64,000 bases of DNA from Mycobacterium sp. SM1 (GTDB lineage: Bacteria; Actinomycetota; Actinomycetes; Mycobacteriales; Mycobacteriaceae), in assembly GCF_018361265.1 (NCBI RefSeq), contig NZ_JAFLNH010000001.1, positions 1,302,001 to 1,366,000 of the forward strand, given 5' to 3'. Below are positions 1-11,676 of the stretch, piece by piece; position 1 is the first letter of the stretch; each line of letters starts with the position of its first letter. A model generated the notes under the pieces. It saw only the letters and a program-made list of their open reading frames with translations, ran no database searches and was not told the origin of the DNA. A program made the translations under genes and the position numbers.

Positions 1-99
1 CGGCGGCGGCACCGCGTCGCGGATCGAATGGGCAGGTCAGCTCGGGGCAGGCGAACCTCTCATTTGCCCGTCGCCGGAAGTTTTAAAGGCCGACCGGCC

Positions 100-1611
100 G
101 TGGAAGCCGCGATTCACCGCTTTGTTCGGCTGCTTCGGCTCTCCGGGTTACGCATCTCCGTTTCCGAGGCGCTGGACGCGATGCGCTGTTCGGGCCAGCC
201 GGGGATGCTGGCCGACCGGGACGCCCTGCGATGCGCTTTGCGCCTGGCGCTGGTGAAGGATCGCCGCGACCTACCGACATTCGAATCGGTCTTCGAGGCG
301 TTTTTCGCGCTGATTCGCGTCGGTGTCCCCGACGAGCACACCCATGCTCACCGCCATGACGACCTGGCAGACACCGGCCAGCTGGAGTCGGTCACGATGT
401 CCGAGCGGCCCAGCGACCTGCCCCTGCAGACCCATCAGCATGGGCCGCCCGTTGACATTCGGGAGTTTTTCGATCCCGATGACCTGGCGGAGCAATTCAA
501 CCTGCACCAAGAAGCCAACACGATCGACCTGGCGGCGCTCACCGAGGAGGTGATGCTCACGAAGGGCGGCGACCCCGCGGGGGCGGAGCTGCCCCGGGTG
601 CAGTTGGAGACCAACCGGCTGCACGGTGCCGGCCCGCCGGGAAAGCTGTCCCAGGCATCCGGCACGAAAGTCGATGCCGATCTAAGCGTCGCGCAGCAAG
701 AGATCCTGCTGTCGTGGCTGAACGCGATCGACGACGAGGCCGATAGCGGCGACGGCCAGGCCGCGCGGCAGCGGCTCGCCGGCGCGCTGGCCAATCTGCC
801 GGAGGCAATCAAGCGGTACTTGGAGGCATTGCTGGCCCTGGAGCGCCGCATCGTCGAGTCCGCCCAGCGCCATCAAACGACCGCGGCGGCTCTCGGCGAA
901 GCCGAGCGCGCCGCGCTCGAGGAGTCGCTGCGGCGCCTGACGCGGACCTTTCACGGCGCGCTGACCAGCCGGGTGTCGCCCGGCCGCGGCCGTATCGATC
1001 CGTGCCGAACCATGCGCCGCAACATGCGCTACGACGGGATCCCGTTTACCCCGATCACCGTCAGGCACACCGAAGACAAGCCCCGGCTGGTCGTCCTGGC
1101 GGACGTGAGCTTGTCGGTGCGGGCAACCGCCCGCTTCACCCTGCACCTCGTGCACGGGCTGCAGCACCTGTTCTCGCAGGTCAGGTCGTTTGCCTTCGTC
1201 GCCGACATCATCGAGCTCACGGACCTGTTCACCGACCGCGCCGCCGACGAGGCGCTGGCCGCGGTGTTCGGCGGTGAGCTGCTCGACGTGGACGCCAACT
1301 CGAACTATGGACTCGCGTTCGGCCAGTTCCTGGCCGAGCATCGGTCGGCCGTCACCCGCCGCACCACCGTCCTGGTGCTCGGGGACGGCCGCGGCAACGG
1401 CAACGACCCCAATCTGGCCGCCTTCGAGGCGATCGCGCGGGCCGCCCGGGAAGTCATCTGGCTCACCCCGGAGCCACGGCATTCGTGGCGGCTCGGCGGC
1501 TGCGACTTGCCGGCCTACGCGCAGCGCTGCAGCCGGGTCGAGGTGGTGCGCGACCTCTCCGGGCTGGAGCGCGCCGCGTTCGCCATCGCCGACAGGACCG
1601 CGCCCAAGTAG
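100..1611 (+). CDS. VWA-domain protein, CoxE-like
   Basis: The protein has about 503 residues from a GTG at 100. The reading frame is open to the window edge and an ATG at 28 is also possible. I prefer GTG 100 because an AAAGG lies 10 bases upstream and the conserved CoxE-like region (helical, starting near VEAAIHRFVRLLR) begins there. The C-terminal third is a von Willebrand A fold with a MIDAS-type D-x-S-x-S (DVSLS), which in the family binds a divalent metal. The middle is acidic and of low conservation. Proteins of this kind (M. tuberculosis Rv0368c type) usually work with a MoxR AAA+ ATPase in metalloenzyme maturation. Such a partner would lie left of the window and cannot be seen. The specific target is unknown. 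Confidence 0.72.
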   Translation: MEAAIHRFVRLLRLSGLRISVSEALDAMRCSGQPGMLADRDALRCALRLALVKDRRDLPTFESVFEAFFALIRVGVPDEHTHAHRHDDLADTGQLESVTMSERPSDLPLQTHQHGPPVDIREFFDPDDLAEQFNLHQEANTIDLAALTEEVMLTKGGDPAGAELPRVQLETNRLHGAGPPGKLSQASGTKVDADLSVAQQEILLSWLNAIDDEADSGDGQAARQRLAGALANLPEAIKRYLEALLALERRIVESAQRHQTTAAALGEAERAALEESLRRLTRTFHGALTSRVSPGRGRIDPCRTMRRNMRYDGIPFTPITVRHTEDKPRLVVLADVSLSVRATARFTLHLVHGLQHLFSQVRSFAFVADIIELTDLFTDRAADEALAAVFGGELLDVDANSNYGLAFGQFLAEHRSAVTRRTTVLVLGDGRGNGNDPNLAAFEAIARAAREVIWLTPEPRHSWRLGGCDLPAYAQRCSRVEVVRDLSGLERAAFAIADRTAPK

Positions 1612-1640
1612 CCGCGCGTGCAGCGTCAACCCCGAATCTG

Positions 1641-2588
1641 GTGTCCGTCATGTCCGTATGTCCGGAGCCGTTTCGGGCGTTCCCGCCCGGGGTGTACCAC
1701 GATGCCCGGGTGGACGTCCGCCACCGCCGGGCGGGCTACCCGGGTGCCACGCTGGTCGCCCGGACCGCGCACTTTGAGCTGTACCGACGCCCGGGGCGGT
1801 GGTGCGTGGTCCATGAGCTGCAACCACACCAGGTGAGCGCCGAGCTCACCGCCGTGCTCGTCGATGAGTTGTTCGCCCCCGGCTGGCTGCAGGGCAACCC
1901 GATGTTCGAAAGCGTGTTCACCGGGTTGGTGCGCTCCACAATCGACGATCCGCTGCAGGCATGGCTGGTGTTCTACCGGAACACCCTCGGCGCGCTTCGT
2001 AAAGCCCGAACCGCGGGGCCCCGTGGCCGCGCTCCCGGCACAACCGCCGGGATGGCTCCCGTCTACGAACGCGCCGTGACGTTGGTGCCGGAAGGCCGGG
2101 TGCTGGATCTGGGCTCCTGCTTTGGCATCCTGCCGCTGCTCCTGGCACGCAATCAGCGGTATTCGGTGACGGCAAGCGATATCTCGGCGCCCACGATGAC
2201 ACTGCTCGCCAGGATCGCCCGCGCCTTGCGCCGGCGTGTCGACACGATCGCCTGCGACGCCGCTCGGGTCCCCCTGGCCGATCGTGCCGTCGACACCGTG
2301 ACCGCCATCCATCTGCTCGAGCACCTGGCTCCCGAGCACGCGATGGCGGTGCTGCGTGAAGCGCTTCGGCTGGCCCGCGGCAGCGTGATCGTCGCGGTGC
2401 CCTTCGAGGCCGAGCCCGACCCCACATTCGGTCACCGGCAGACATTCGACGTGTCCACGCTCACCGAGATCGGCCACCGCCTGGGCACCCGCTTCGTCGT
2501 CTCGGAACATCACGGCGGCTGGCTGGTGCTGTTTCCGGAGTGCGCCGACCCGGCTGCCCACAAGTCGACCGCCGACCCGTTCGGCTAG
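1641..2588 (+). CDS. SAM-dependent methyltransferase (possible MftM-like)
   Basis: About 315 residues from GTG 1641; an in-frame ATG at 1650 is an alternative. The frame extends further upstream but overlaps the VWA gene there. The C-terminal half is a class I methyltransferase fold. Motif I is seen as VLDLGSCFGILPLLLA and binds SAM, and VDTVTAIHLLEHL follows as the motif IV region. The N-terminal 110 residues form a separate domain. The general layout recalls the mycofactocin-glycan methyltransferase MftM of mycobacteria, which would fit the mycofactocin-dependent dehydrogenase at 27814-28926. I recall that family only loosely, so the specific name is tentative. It lies 30 bases after the VWA gene and may be co-transcribed. 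Confidence 0.7.
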   Translation: MSVMSVCPEPFRAFPPGVYHDARVDVRHRRAGYPGATLVARTAHFELYRRPGRWCVVHELQPHQVSAELTAVLVDELFAPGWLQGNPMFESVFTGLVRSTIDDPLQAWLVFYRNTLGALRKARTAGPRGRAPGTTAGMAPVYERAVTLVPEGRVLDLGSCFGILPLLLARNQRYSVTASDISAPTMTLLARIARALRRRVDTIACDAARVPLADRAVDTVTAIHLLEHLAPEHAMAVLREALRLARGSVIVAVPFEAEPDPTFGHRQTFDVSTLTEIGHRLGTRFVVSEHHGGWLVLFPECADPAAHKSTADPFG

Positions 2589-2656
2589 CGGGCGGCTCTG
2601 GGGCGCTGCCGCGGGGCTGCCCGCCTGGGTGCCGGCGGCGCGAGCAGCTGGGGGAA

Positions 2657-2688
2657 CCAACGTGAAACCAACCTCTCGGCCCTACGCT
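2657..2688 (+). promoter_or_regulatory. Tandem-repeat activator site and -10 upstream of prpE
   Basis: CCAACG at 2657-2662 and CCAACC at 2668-2673 are 11 bp apart. After exactly 9 bases comes TACGCT (2683-2688), a good mycobacterial -10. The same arrangement occurs at five other promoters in the window. The second repeat sits where the -35 box would be, which suggests an activator bound next to RNA polymerase. The predicted transcript would have a leader of about 110 bases before the prpE start. Confidence 0.6.
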
Positions 2689-2804
2689 GGGACCGTCACC
2701 GGCGCCGGGCGCGCCACCCGAAGAGGCAATCAGGATGAACCGTCGATGACCACCACCTCGCGACCGGGTCGATGGAGGTGCCTTTTTCCGGAGGTCTCTC
2801 CACG

Positions 2805-4682
2805 ATGAGCACCGGCAGATATCGGGAGCTCTTCGAGACCAGCCTGAAGGATCCCTCCGGTTTCTGGGGCGATGCGGCGCGCGCGGTCACGTGGACCCGC
2901 GAGCCGCAGCGGGTGCTCGACGACAGCAATCCGCCGTTTTACCGGTGGTTTCCCGACGCGGAACTAAACACCTGCGCCAATGCGCTGGATCGCCACGTCG
3001 CCGGCGGGCGTGGCGAGCAGCCGGCGCTGATCTACGACTCGCCGGTGACCGGCGCCCAGCGCACGTACACCTACCGGGAACTGCTGGAGGTGACCTCACG
3101 GTTCGCCGGGGCGCTGCGCGCGCTCGGGGTGGGCAAGGGCGACCGCGTGGTGATCTACCTGCCGATGATCCCCGAGGCCGTGGTGGCCATGCTCGCGTGC
3201 GCGCGCCTGGGCGCCGTGCACTCGGTGGTGTTCGGCGGCTTCGCCGCCCACGAGCTCGCGACCCGCATCGACGACGCCCAGCCGGCCGTCGTGGTCTCGG
3301 CCTCGTGCGGCATCGAGCCGACCCGGGTCGTCGAGTACAAGCCGATGCTGGACGCCGCGTTGCAACTGTGCACGCACCAGCCGGCCGCGTGCGTCATCGT
3401 GCAACGTGACCAGCATCGCTGCCCGTTGACCGCGGGCCGCGACCTGGACTGGCACGAGCTGATCGCCAACGCCCAGCCCGTCGACCCGGTGCCGGTAGCG
3501 GCCACCGACCCGCTGTACATCCTTTACACCTCGGGCACCAGCGCGGCACCGAAGGGCATCGTCCGTGACAACGGCGGGCACGCCGTCGCGCTGCTGTGGA
3601 GCATGCGCCACATCTACGACGTCGAACCGGGTGAGGTGTTTTGGGCGGCTTCCGACGTGGGCTGGGTGGTCGGCCACTCCTACATCGTGTACGGCCCGCT
3701 GCTGCACGGCGCGACGACGGTGCTCTACGAGGGCAAACCCGTCGGCACCCCGGACGCGGGGGCGTTTTGGCGGGTGGCATCCCAGCATGGCGTGAAGGCC
3801 CTGTTCGCGGCCCCGACCGCGATCCGGGTGATCCGCAAGGAGGATCCCGAAGGCACGCGCATCGCCCGCTACGACCTGTCCGCGCTGCGCTACCTGTTCC
3901 AGGCCGGGGAGCGGCTCGACCCCGACACCTACACCTGGGCCTCACAGAAGCTGGGCATTCCGGTGATCGACCACTGGTGGCAGACCGAAACCGGCTGGGC
4001 GATCGCCGCCAACCCGATGGGCGTGGAGCCGCTGCCGATCAAACCCGGGTCACCCACCGTGCCGATGCCCGGCTATGACGTGCGCATTTTGCGTGCCGAC
4101 GGCTCTGGGTGCGAGCCCGGTGAGGAGGGCGCGATCTGTATCAGGTTGCCGCTGCCGCCGGGCACATTGCCCACCCTCTGGCGTGACGACGACCGCTATG
4201 AGGCGTCGTATCTGTGTGAGCATCCCGGCTACTACCTCACCGGCGACGGCGGATACCTCGACGAGGACGGCTACCTGTTCGTGATGGGACGTATCGACGA
4301 TGTCATCAACGTTGCCGGACACCGGCTTTCGACCGGGGCCATCGAAGCGGTGCTGGCGGCGCATCCCGCTGTGGCCGAGTGCGCCGTGATCGGTATCGCC
4401 GACGAGATCAAGGGTGAGGTGCCACGCGGATTCGTGGTGCTGAAGGCCGGCGCTTCCGCCGAGGGCCTGGCCGAGGAGCTCATCCAGCTGGTGCGCGATG
4501 AAATCGGCGCGGTCGCCGCCTTCAAGCAGGTGCAGGTCGTCGCGGCGCTGCCGAAAACCCGCTCGGGCAAAATCCTGCGCAAGACCATGCGCGGCATCGC
4601 CCACGGCAAAGACGAGCCGGTCCCGTCCACCATCGAAGACGCGGCCGTGCTGGATGCGTTGAAGCCGATCCTGCGGCCCTGA
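2805..4682 (+). CDS. prpE: Propionyl-CoA synthetase-like acyl-CoA synthetase
   Basis: The protein has 625 residues, the usual length of PrpE/ACSS3-type enzymes, which activate propionate (or another short acid) with ATP and CoA. The start is ATG 2805, with GGAGG at 2790-2794; the earlier in-frame ATG 2772 has no ribosome site. The adenylate-forming motifs are present in order: YTSGTSAAPKG (ATP loop), HWWQTETGW, YYLTGDGGY with GRIDDVIN, and the C-terminal catalytic lysine in KTRSGKILRK. The CoA-ligase sequence matches the acetyl/propionyl branch, not the FadD branch. It is followed by an alcohol dehydrogenase 50 bases downstream and preceded by a CCAACC tandem site. Propionyl-CoA would be the expected product from propane or odd-chain substrates. 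Exact acid specificity is inferred. Confidence 0.85.
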   Translation: MSTGRYRELFETSLKDPSGFWGDAARAVTWTREPQRVLDDSNPPFYRWFPDAELNTCANALDRHVAGGRGEQPALIYDSPVTGAQRTYTYRELLEVTSRFAGALRALGVGKGDRVVIYLPMIPEAVVAMLACARLGAVHSVVFGGFAAHELATRIDDAQPAVVVSASCGIEPTRVVEYKPMLDAALQLCTHQPAACVIVQRDQHRCPLTAGRDLDWHELIANAQPVDPVPVAATDPLYILYTSGTSAAPKGIVRDNGGHAVALLWSMRHIYDVEPGEVFWAASDVGWVVGHSYIVYGPLLHGATTVLYEGKPVGTPDAGAFWRVASQHGVKALFAAPTAIRVIRKEDPEGTRIARYDLSALRYLFQAGERLDPDTYTWASQKLGIPVIDHWWQTETGWAIAANPMGVEPLPIKPGSPTVPMPGYDVRILRADGSGCEPGEEGAICIRLPLPPGTLPTLWRDDDRYEASYLCEHPGYYLTGDGGYLDEDGYLFVMGRIDDVINVAGHRLSTGAIEAVLAAHPAVAECAVIGIADEIKGEVPRGFVVLKAGASAEGLAEELIQLVRDEIGAVAAFKQVQVVAALPKTRSGKILRKTMRGIAHGKDEPVPSTIEDAAVLDALKPILRP

Positions 4683-4732
4683 GCCGCGGGTAGACCCAAG
4701 AGCCACACGCCAACGAAGGAGGGTGCAGTGCA

Positions 4733-5785
4733 GTGAAGGCGCTGGTGTATCACGGAGCCGGAAAGAAAGCCTGGGAAGACGTTCCCGACCCGCGCATCGA
4801 GAAGCCGACGGATGCGGTGGTGCGTGTCGATGCGGTCACGATCTGCGGCACCGACCTGCACATCCTGGGTGGCGATGTCCCCGAGGTGACCCCCGGGCGG
4901 ATCCTTGGGCATGAGGCCGTGGGAACCGTCACCGCGGTCGGCTCGGGCGTGCACACCCGTGCGGTGGGGGATCGAGTGCTGGTGTCGTGCATCAGCTCAT
5001 GCGGCAGCTGCCGGTATTGCCGCCAGGGCAGCTACGGGCAGTGCCTGGGCGGGGGCGGCTGGATCCTCGGTCACCTGGTCGACGGCACCCAGGCCGAGTA
5101 CGTGCGAGTGCCGTTCGCCGACAATTCCACCCACAAGGTGCCCGCCGGGATCGGTGCCGAGCAAATGCTCATGCTCGCCGACATCCTGCCCACCGCCTAT
5201 GAAGTCGGTGTCCTCAACGGCCGGGTCCGTCCCGCCGATGTCGTGGCCATCGTCGGCTCCGGCCCGATCGGGTTAGCGGCAATCCTGACGGCGAAGTTGT
5301 TCAGCCCCAGCCACATCGTGGCTATCGATGTGGCGGACTCGCGATTGAAGGCGGCGCAGGAGTTCGGCGCCGACGTGGTCGTCAACGCCGACGCCGACGA
5401 CCCGGCGACGGTGATCGCCGAGCTGACCGGGGGTTTGGGGGCGGATGTCGCGATGGAGGCCGTCGGCCGGCCGGACACCTTCGAGCAGGCGGTGCGCTTG
5501 GTGCGCCCGGGCGGGCATGTCGCTAACATCGGGGTCCACGGCGAGCCGGCGATGCTGCACCTCGAGAATATCTGGATCAAAAACCTCACCATCACCACCG
5601 GTTTGGTCGACACCTTTTCCACGCCGACTTTGATCGACCTGGTTGCCAGTGGCCGGCTGGACACCGCACCGATGATCACCCACAGGTTCGCTCTCGATGA
5701 GTTCGAGACCGCCTACGACGTGTTCAGCCGCCCCGCCGACACCGCGGCGCTCAAGGTGCTGCTCAGTGCGCCTGCCGCTAACTGA
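4733..5785 (+). CDS. Zinc-dependent alcohol dehydrogenase (MDR family)
   Basis: The protein has 350 residues. It starts at GTG 4733 behind a strong AAGGAGGG. It shows the medium-chain dehydrogenase layout: catalytic zinc ligands in TICGTDLH and GHEAVG, a structural zinc loop with closely spaced cysteines (CGSCRYC and a later C), and a nucleotide-binding glycine motif (IVGSGPIGLAA). Such enzymes oxidise primary or secondary alcohols with NAD(P). It lies 50 bases after prpE and probably shares its transcript, so it would be under the same CCAACC-type site. A place in oxidation of the alcohol formed by the monooxygenase is a reasonable inference; primary versus secondary alcohol preference cannot be read from the sequence. 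Confidence 0.82.
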   Translation: MKALVYHGAGKKAWEDVPDPRIEKPTDAVVRVDAVTICGTDLHILGGDVPEVTPGRILGHEAVGTVTAVGSGVHTRAVGDRVLVSCISSCGSCRYCRQGSYGQCLGGGGWILGHLVDGTQAEYVRVPFADNSTHKVPAGIGAEQMLMLADILPTAYEVGVLNGRVRPADVVAIVGSGPIGLAAILTAKLFSPSHIVAIDVADSRLKAAQEFGADVVVNADADDPATVIAELTGGLGADVAMEAVGRPDTFEQAVRLVRPGGHVANIGVHGEPAMLHLENIWIKNLTITTGLVDTFSTPTLIDLVASGRLDTAPMITHRFALDEFETAYDVFSRPADTAALKVLLSAPAAN

Positions 5786-5903
5786 CGTCCGGCCGACCGC
5801 ACTAGCCGAGGGGAGGGCCGAAAAGGCCGCCGCGACCATTGATACTGTTGGCCGCACCCCCAAGCTTTTGGGGCTCCCCCGCACAACCTGTGAAGGACCT
5901 ACG

Positions 5904-6251
5904 ATGCCACGCACTCCCGAGGAAATACTCACCCACCATGCCCAGGCGCTCGCCGCCGGGGACCTCGATGAGATCGTCACCGATTATGCCGATGACGCGA
6001 TCTTCATCTCACCGGGCGGGGTCAGGCGCGGCAGGGACGGCGTTCGCGCCGCGTTCACGGAGCTGCTCGAGGCCATCCCGAACGCGGCGTGGGAGGTGAA
6101 AACCCAGCTCTTCGCCGATGACGTGCTCTTTCTGGAATGGGCGGCCGATTCCGCGAAGGCCCGCGTCGACGACGGGGTCGATACCTTCGTGTTTGCCGAT
6201 GGATCGATCCGGGTGCAAACCGTGCGCTACACCCCGCGCCCCAAGGGATAA
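5904..6251 (+). CDS. NTF2-like / SnoaL-like small protein
   Basis: The protein has 115 residues from ATG 5904, with AAGGA 7 bases upstream. A longer reading frame runs back into the dehydrogenase but lacks a better start. The sequence fits the cone-shaped NTF2-like fold: an opening helix (PEEILTHHAQALAAGDLDEIVTDYADDAIFISP), a GxxxI/V turn, and a C-terminal beta strand ending in VRYTPRPKG. The family holds both isomerases and binding proteins, so no reaction is assigned. A short hairpin (CCCCAA/TTGGGG, 5858-5873) lies in the 118-base gap before it. Confidence 0.68.
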   Translation: MPRTPEEILTHHAQALAAGDLDEIVTDYADDAIFISPGGVRRGRDGVRAAFTELLEAIPNAAWEVKTQLFADDVLFLEWAADSAKARVDDGVDTFVFADGSIRVQTVRYTPRPKG

Positions 6252-6418
6252 CGCGCCATCCGGTGAAACTCGCCGGACCGGCGAGCGCCGACAGCGGGCC
6301 CCGGCTGGCAGCCCGGAGCAGTCCCGCACAGTGACGCACGGTGCCGCTCGCAGGGCCGCGAGCATCCGCGCCGGGGCGCGGCGTCTGCGGCGGTCACGCA
6401 GTGGATTAGTTTAGCTGC

Positions 6419-7246
6419 ATGTCAGTCGAACGCGTGGCTTCACCATTGATGCTTGAACTCGAACCGGTCATCGTCGATACCTACTCGCGTCACATCGAAA
6501 CGGCCACACCGTGGTATGCGCACGACTACGTGCCCTATGAGCGGGGCCGCAATTTCGCGTCCCTCGGCGGCTGCGACTGGGACCCGTCCCAGGTCACGCT
6601 GCCGGGCCACGTCACCGACGCCCTGCAGATCATGCTGATCACCAAGGATGGCCTGGTCGGCTACTACCACCGGCTGGCGGAGCATTTCGTCTTGGCGGGC
6701 TGGTGGGGCAAGTGGATCGGCCGGTGGAGCGCCGACGAGAGCCGGCACGCGTTCGCGCTGCGCCAGAACCTGGTGCTGACCCGTCAGATCGACCCTGTCG
6801 CCAACGACGCGGTCCGTGTCGAGCAGGTGATGAAGGTCCGCCCCACCGACGACCACACACAGGTTGAGGAACTGGTGCTCATGACGTTGTGGGAGCGCGC
6901 GCACGCGGTGTTTCTGCGGCGCCTGGCCGCGCAGATCGACGAACCCGTGCTGCGTCGCCTTGTCGAGGTCATCGCCGCCGACGAGGAGCGCCACGAGACT
7001 TTTTTTGCCGAGATTGTGCGGGCCTGCCTGCGCATTGTGCCCGCCGCCACGATCGCGGCGATCGTTGCGTGCGCACTGGAGCTGCAGGTGGTCGGCGCGG
7101 ATATCGACGCGTATAAAGACAAGGTCCGCAATGTTGCCGAGGCCGGCATATTCGGGCCGGCCACCCTGCGCGACGTGATCTCTGATCGCATCAAGGCCTG
7201 GAACCTGGCGCAGCTTCCCGAGCTGAGCGCGTTCATCGTCACCTAA
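6419..7246 (+). CDS. desA2: Acyl-ACP desaturase, DesA2-like di-iron protein
   Basis: The protein has 275 residues, the same length as M. tuberculosis DesA2 and shorter than DesA1. It is a soluble di-iron fatty-acyl desaturase family member. Two carboxylate-histidine motifs are visible, DESRH (Glu107, His110) and DEERH (Glu190, His192), with further acidic residues in the helix at about 149-160. The family introduces a double bond into ACP-bound acyl chains for mycolic-acid or membrane lipid synthesis, although DesA2 itself is not firmly shown to be a desaturase. It starts at ATG 6419 without a clear ribosome site. The 294-base gap that follows holds only a weak GC hairpin (7367-7375 with 7402-7410). 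Confidence 0.8.
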   Translation: MSVERVASPLMLELEPVIVDTYSRHIETATPWYAHDYVPYERGRNFASLGGCDWDPSQVTLPGHVTDALQIMLITKDGLVGYYHRLAEHFVLAGWWGKWIGRWSADESRHAFALRQNLVLTRQIDPVANDAVRVEQVMKVRPTDDHTQVEELVLMTLWERAHAVFLRRLAAQIDEPVLRRLVEVIAADEERHETFFAEIVRACLRIVPAATIAAIVACALELQVVGADIDAYKDKVRNVAEAGIFGPATLRDVISDRIKAWNLAQLPELSAFIVT

Positions 7247-7540
7247 GCGGTCCTCGCCGCCGGCGGCAAACCTATCAAAGGGGTCGTTTAAGGCGGGCCG
7301 CGGCACCACCGGTCATCCGGGCTCTCGGCATTGGTCCGGCATGGTCGTCTTGAAGGCTTGAAGGGCGCGCCGGGCAGTCGCCGGGCAGCAACCTCGGCGC
7401 CGCCCGGCGCGGGGCACGAGCCGGTACCGAGCTTTCCGCACCGGCGTAAGGTCGTGCCGTGGGCCAATTTCCCCACGCCTCACCCCACCGGGATGGATCT
7501 AAGCCATTCGAGCAGGTAGTCGATGCAGGAAGGAACAGAC

Positions 7541-7747
7541 ATGAGCGCACTGACGGTTACGGTCAGCGGGATGACGTGCGAGCACTGCGTCAAATCCGTG
7601 CGCGAGGAGGTTGGCAACATCCCCGGGGTCACGGCTGTGGACGTGGATCTGGCCAGCGGCAAAATGACCGTCAAAAGCGATGGCCCGATCGACGCCGATG
7701 CGGTCAAGAACGCCGTAGAAGAGGCAGGCTACCAGCTGGCCGGCTAA
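7541..7747 (+). CDS. copZ: CopZ-like copper chaperone (HMA domain)
   Basis: The protein has 68 residues. ATG 7541 is preceded by AGGAAGGA at 7527-7534, so the upstream ATG 7523 is rejected. The whole protein is one heavy-metal-associated ferredoxin-like fold with the metal site GMTCEHC and the usual ending EEAGYQLAG. In the family the two cysteines bind one Cu(I) and pass it to the N-terminal domain of a P1B ATPase. Such an ATPase follows at 7932. The gene ends 115 bases before the tandem repeat site that drives the ATPase, so it may have its own promoter. Confidence 0.88.
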   Translation: MSALTVTVSGMTCEHCVKSVREEVGNIPGVTAVDVDLASGKMTVKSDGPIDADAVKNAVEEAGYQLAG

Positions 7748-7862
7748 GAGCCCGCCGCCGTCCGCTCCAATGCGCGGGGTTGGGAACCGCTAGCGGCTTT
7801 GTCGGCTTATCGGCCATTCGCGACCCGCCGGGCCTGCCAGATGTTGCCCTCAGGCAGGCCGA

Positions 7863-7894
7863 GCAACGTTTAGCCAACCTTTGCATGTCAGTTT
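7863..7894 (+). promoter_or_regulatory. Tandem-repeat activator site and -10 upstream of copper ATPase 1
   Basis: GCAACG at 7863-7868 and CCAACC at 7874-7879 are 11 bp apart. The first copy has one mismatch to CCAACC at its first base and one at its last. Nine bases later is CAGTTT (7889-7894), the weakest -10 of the set but still with A in position 2 and T in position 6. If this promoter is right, the TTG at 7881 lies upstream of the transcript start. That supports the ATG at 7932 as the translation start. Confidence 0.5.
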
Positions 7895-7931
7895 GGTCAC
7901 AACTATTTTGCGCGGACGAGGGGCTGCACGT

Positions 7932-10319
<2,388 letters not shown>

Positions 10320-10378
10320 CCCTTAACGGCGTCGCTCGGGCGACGGCGAGGATAGCGAAATCCCAAAGCGCCCGGGCG

Positions 10379-10591
10379 TCAATCCAGCATCCGATACTGC
10401 AGCGCACCCGATGGGCACCGTCTGACCTGGGCGGCCACCTCCTCCGCCGAGGCGGCATCGGGCGTGATCCAAGGGTCCTTGGAGGTGTCGAAGACCCGGG
10501 GCAGACCTCTGACGCACTCACCCGCGTGGATGCAGACATCCGAATCGTAGGTGACTTCGATCTTGCTTCCGCGGTAGGCGTTCTTTGCCAC
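10379..10591 (-). CDS. Small divergent (4Fe-4S)-binding protein, YjdI-like
   Basis: The protein has 70 residues. Three cysteines lie in DVCIHAGECV and RRCPSGAL, the pattern of the one-cluster Fer4_19/YjdI group, in which an fourth ligand is not an obvious cysteine. It is likely a small electron carrier. It is the last gene of a minus-strand series that begins with the mce operon, but a 236-base gap separates it from the gene before, so it may be transcribed independently. The redox partner is unknown. The gap 10592-10827 shows no credible gene. Confidence 0.75.
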   Translation of the reverse strand: MAKNAYRGSKIEVTYDSDVCIHAGECVRGLPRVFDTSKDPWITPDAASAEEVAAQVRRCPSGALQYRMLD

Positions 10592-10827
10592 GATGCGGAT
10601 CCCCTCATTCGGCCAGCATTTTCAAGCTAACCGTACCACCTAACCCGGCGCAAAAACGGCCGATGCCCAATTACCCGCGGGCACAATGCCTTTACGCCGG
10701 CCGATGCTTCAGCCTCTGCTCGTGTGCCGCTACCGTGACCGAGGTTCCCGTGCGCGACCGCGGCGCTCGAGCACTGGATCGGCGGGGCGTGCGGAGTCGA
10801 CGAGGATCACCGCCTGCGGCTCGCCGG

Positions 10828-11586
10828 TCACCCCGGCACGTTGGCCTTCAACGTTGCCAGGGCGGCGGTGCTCAGCCGGGCAAGTTCGTCTGCCTCGGCG
10901 CGGTCGAGGGCGGCCGCTAAAATCTCGGCCATCCGGCGGTCGGTGGTCTGCTTGACCTCGGCGTAGCGGTCTTTTTTGTCCGCGCCGTCGGCGAACGGCT
11001 CGGGCCAGCCGAACATCTTGGCGTACTCGTAGCCTTTGTTGAGCATGTGCGCCTCGATGGGCGTGACACCCGAGAGCGTCAGGGCGCTGATATGAACCCC
11101 ACCCCACAGCTCCCGCAGCACGAACATCACCTGCAGCGCTCGTGCGGGGGCGTCATCGGCCAGCGGCATGGTCCGCCAGCCGGCGTAGAGAGGCAGGCCC
11201 GCCGTCGGCGTCGCCGCGATAATCTTCTCCCCCACAGCGGCGATGCGGTCCAGTCCTTCGGCGCCGGCCAGGTATTTGCGGGCGAATCCGGCGACTTGGT
11301 CCCAGTAGACCTTCGCGGCGCCCGCCGCGCCGCGCACCGCGACGCCTTTGTCCCACAAGGCAGCAAGGAAGGCGGGTTCAAACACCGCGAACACCGCGGC
11401 GACGGTGGCGCCGGTGGCCTCGCCCAGCACGCCGCCGCGCCCGGCGACATACGCGGCGAACGGATCCTCGTATCCGGCTGCGGTGCTTTCGGCGAAGGTC
11501 TCCGGGTGCAGCATGAACGTCGTGACCGCCGCCTCGATGGGCGGGCCTGCGACGCGGGCGGGCTCTAGCATCTCGTCATAGCTCAT
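10828..11586 (-). CDS. SCO6745-family protein
   Basis: The protein has 252 residues. ATG at 11586 follows a good GGGAGG, so the longer frame to 11670 is not used. It is alpha-helical and Ala-rich, with the look of the SCO6745 family of actinobacterial proteins (SYDEMLEPAR start; the HMLNKGYEYAKMFGWPEPFAD segment near residues 190-210). The family has no settled reaction; helix-rich structure and proximity to lipid operons are all that can be said. The 90-base gap to the upstream gene contains G/T-rich repeats, so it could have its own promoter. Confidence 0.65.
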   Translation of the reverse strand: MSYDEMLEPARVAGPPIEAAVTTFMLHPETFAESTAAGYEDPFAAYVAGRGGVLGEATGATVAAVFAVFEPAFLAALWDKGVAVRGAAGAAKVYWDQVAGFARKYLAGAEGLDRIAAVGEKIIAATPTAGLPLYAGWRTMPLADDAPARALQVMFVLRELWGGVHISALTLSGVTPIEAHMLNKGYEYAKMFGWPEPFADGADKKDRYAEVKQTTDRRMAEILAAALDRAEADELARLSTAALATLKANVPG

Positions 11587-11676
11587 GATCGGTTGTCCTC
11601 CCTGGGTTGTGTTTTCGTTTGGGTGTGGGTTGTGGGTGTGGTAGCCATGCTCGACGGCTGCGGCTGGCAACTTCGG

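Noticed and set aside
682..2660. Long open frames on the minus strand (315 and 344 codons) opposite the VWA and methyltransferase genes
   Set aside because: They mirror real genes with recognised domains, are His/Arg/Gly-rich and show no motif. High GC makes such antisense frames common.
5858..5873. Hairpin CCCCAA-GCTT-TTGGGG
   Set aside because: The stem has only 6 bp and no T-tract follows; too weak to call a terminator.
10631..10648. CTAACC repeated near the ferredoxin-like gene
   Set aside because: Spacing is 13 bp and the orientation is opposite to the minus-strand gene.
11587..11645. G/T-rich repeats upstream of the SCO6745-like gene that resemble weak 11-bp repeats
   Set aside because: The units do not match CCAACC, the third is out of phase, and no -10 follows at 9 bases.
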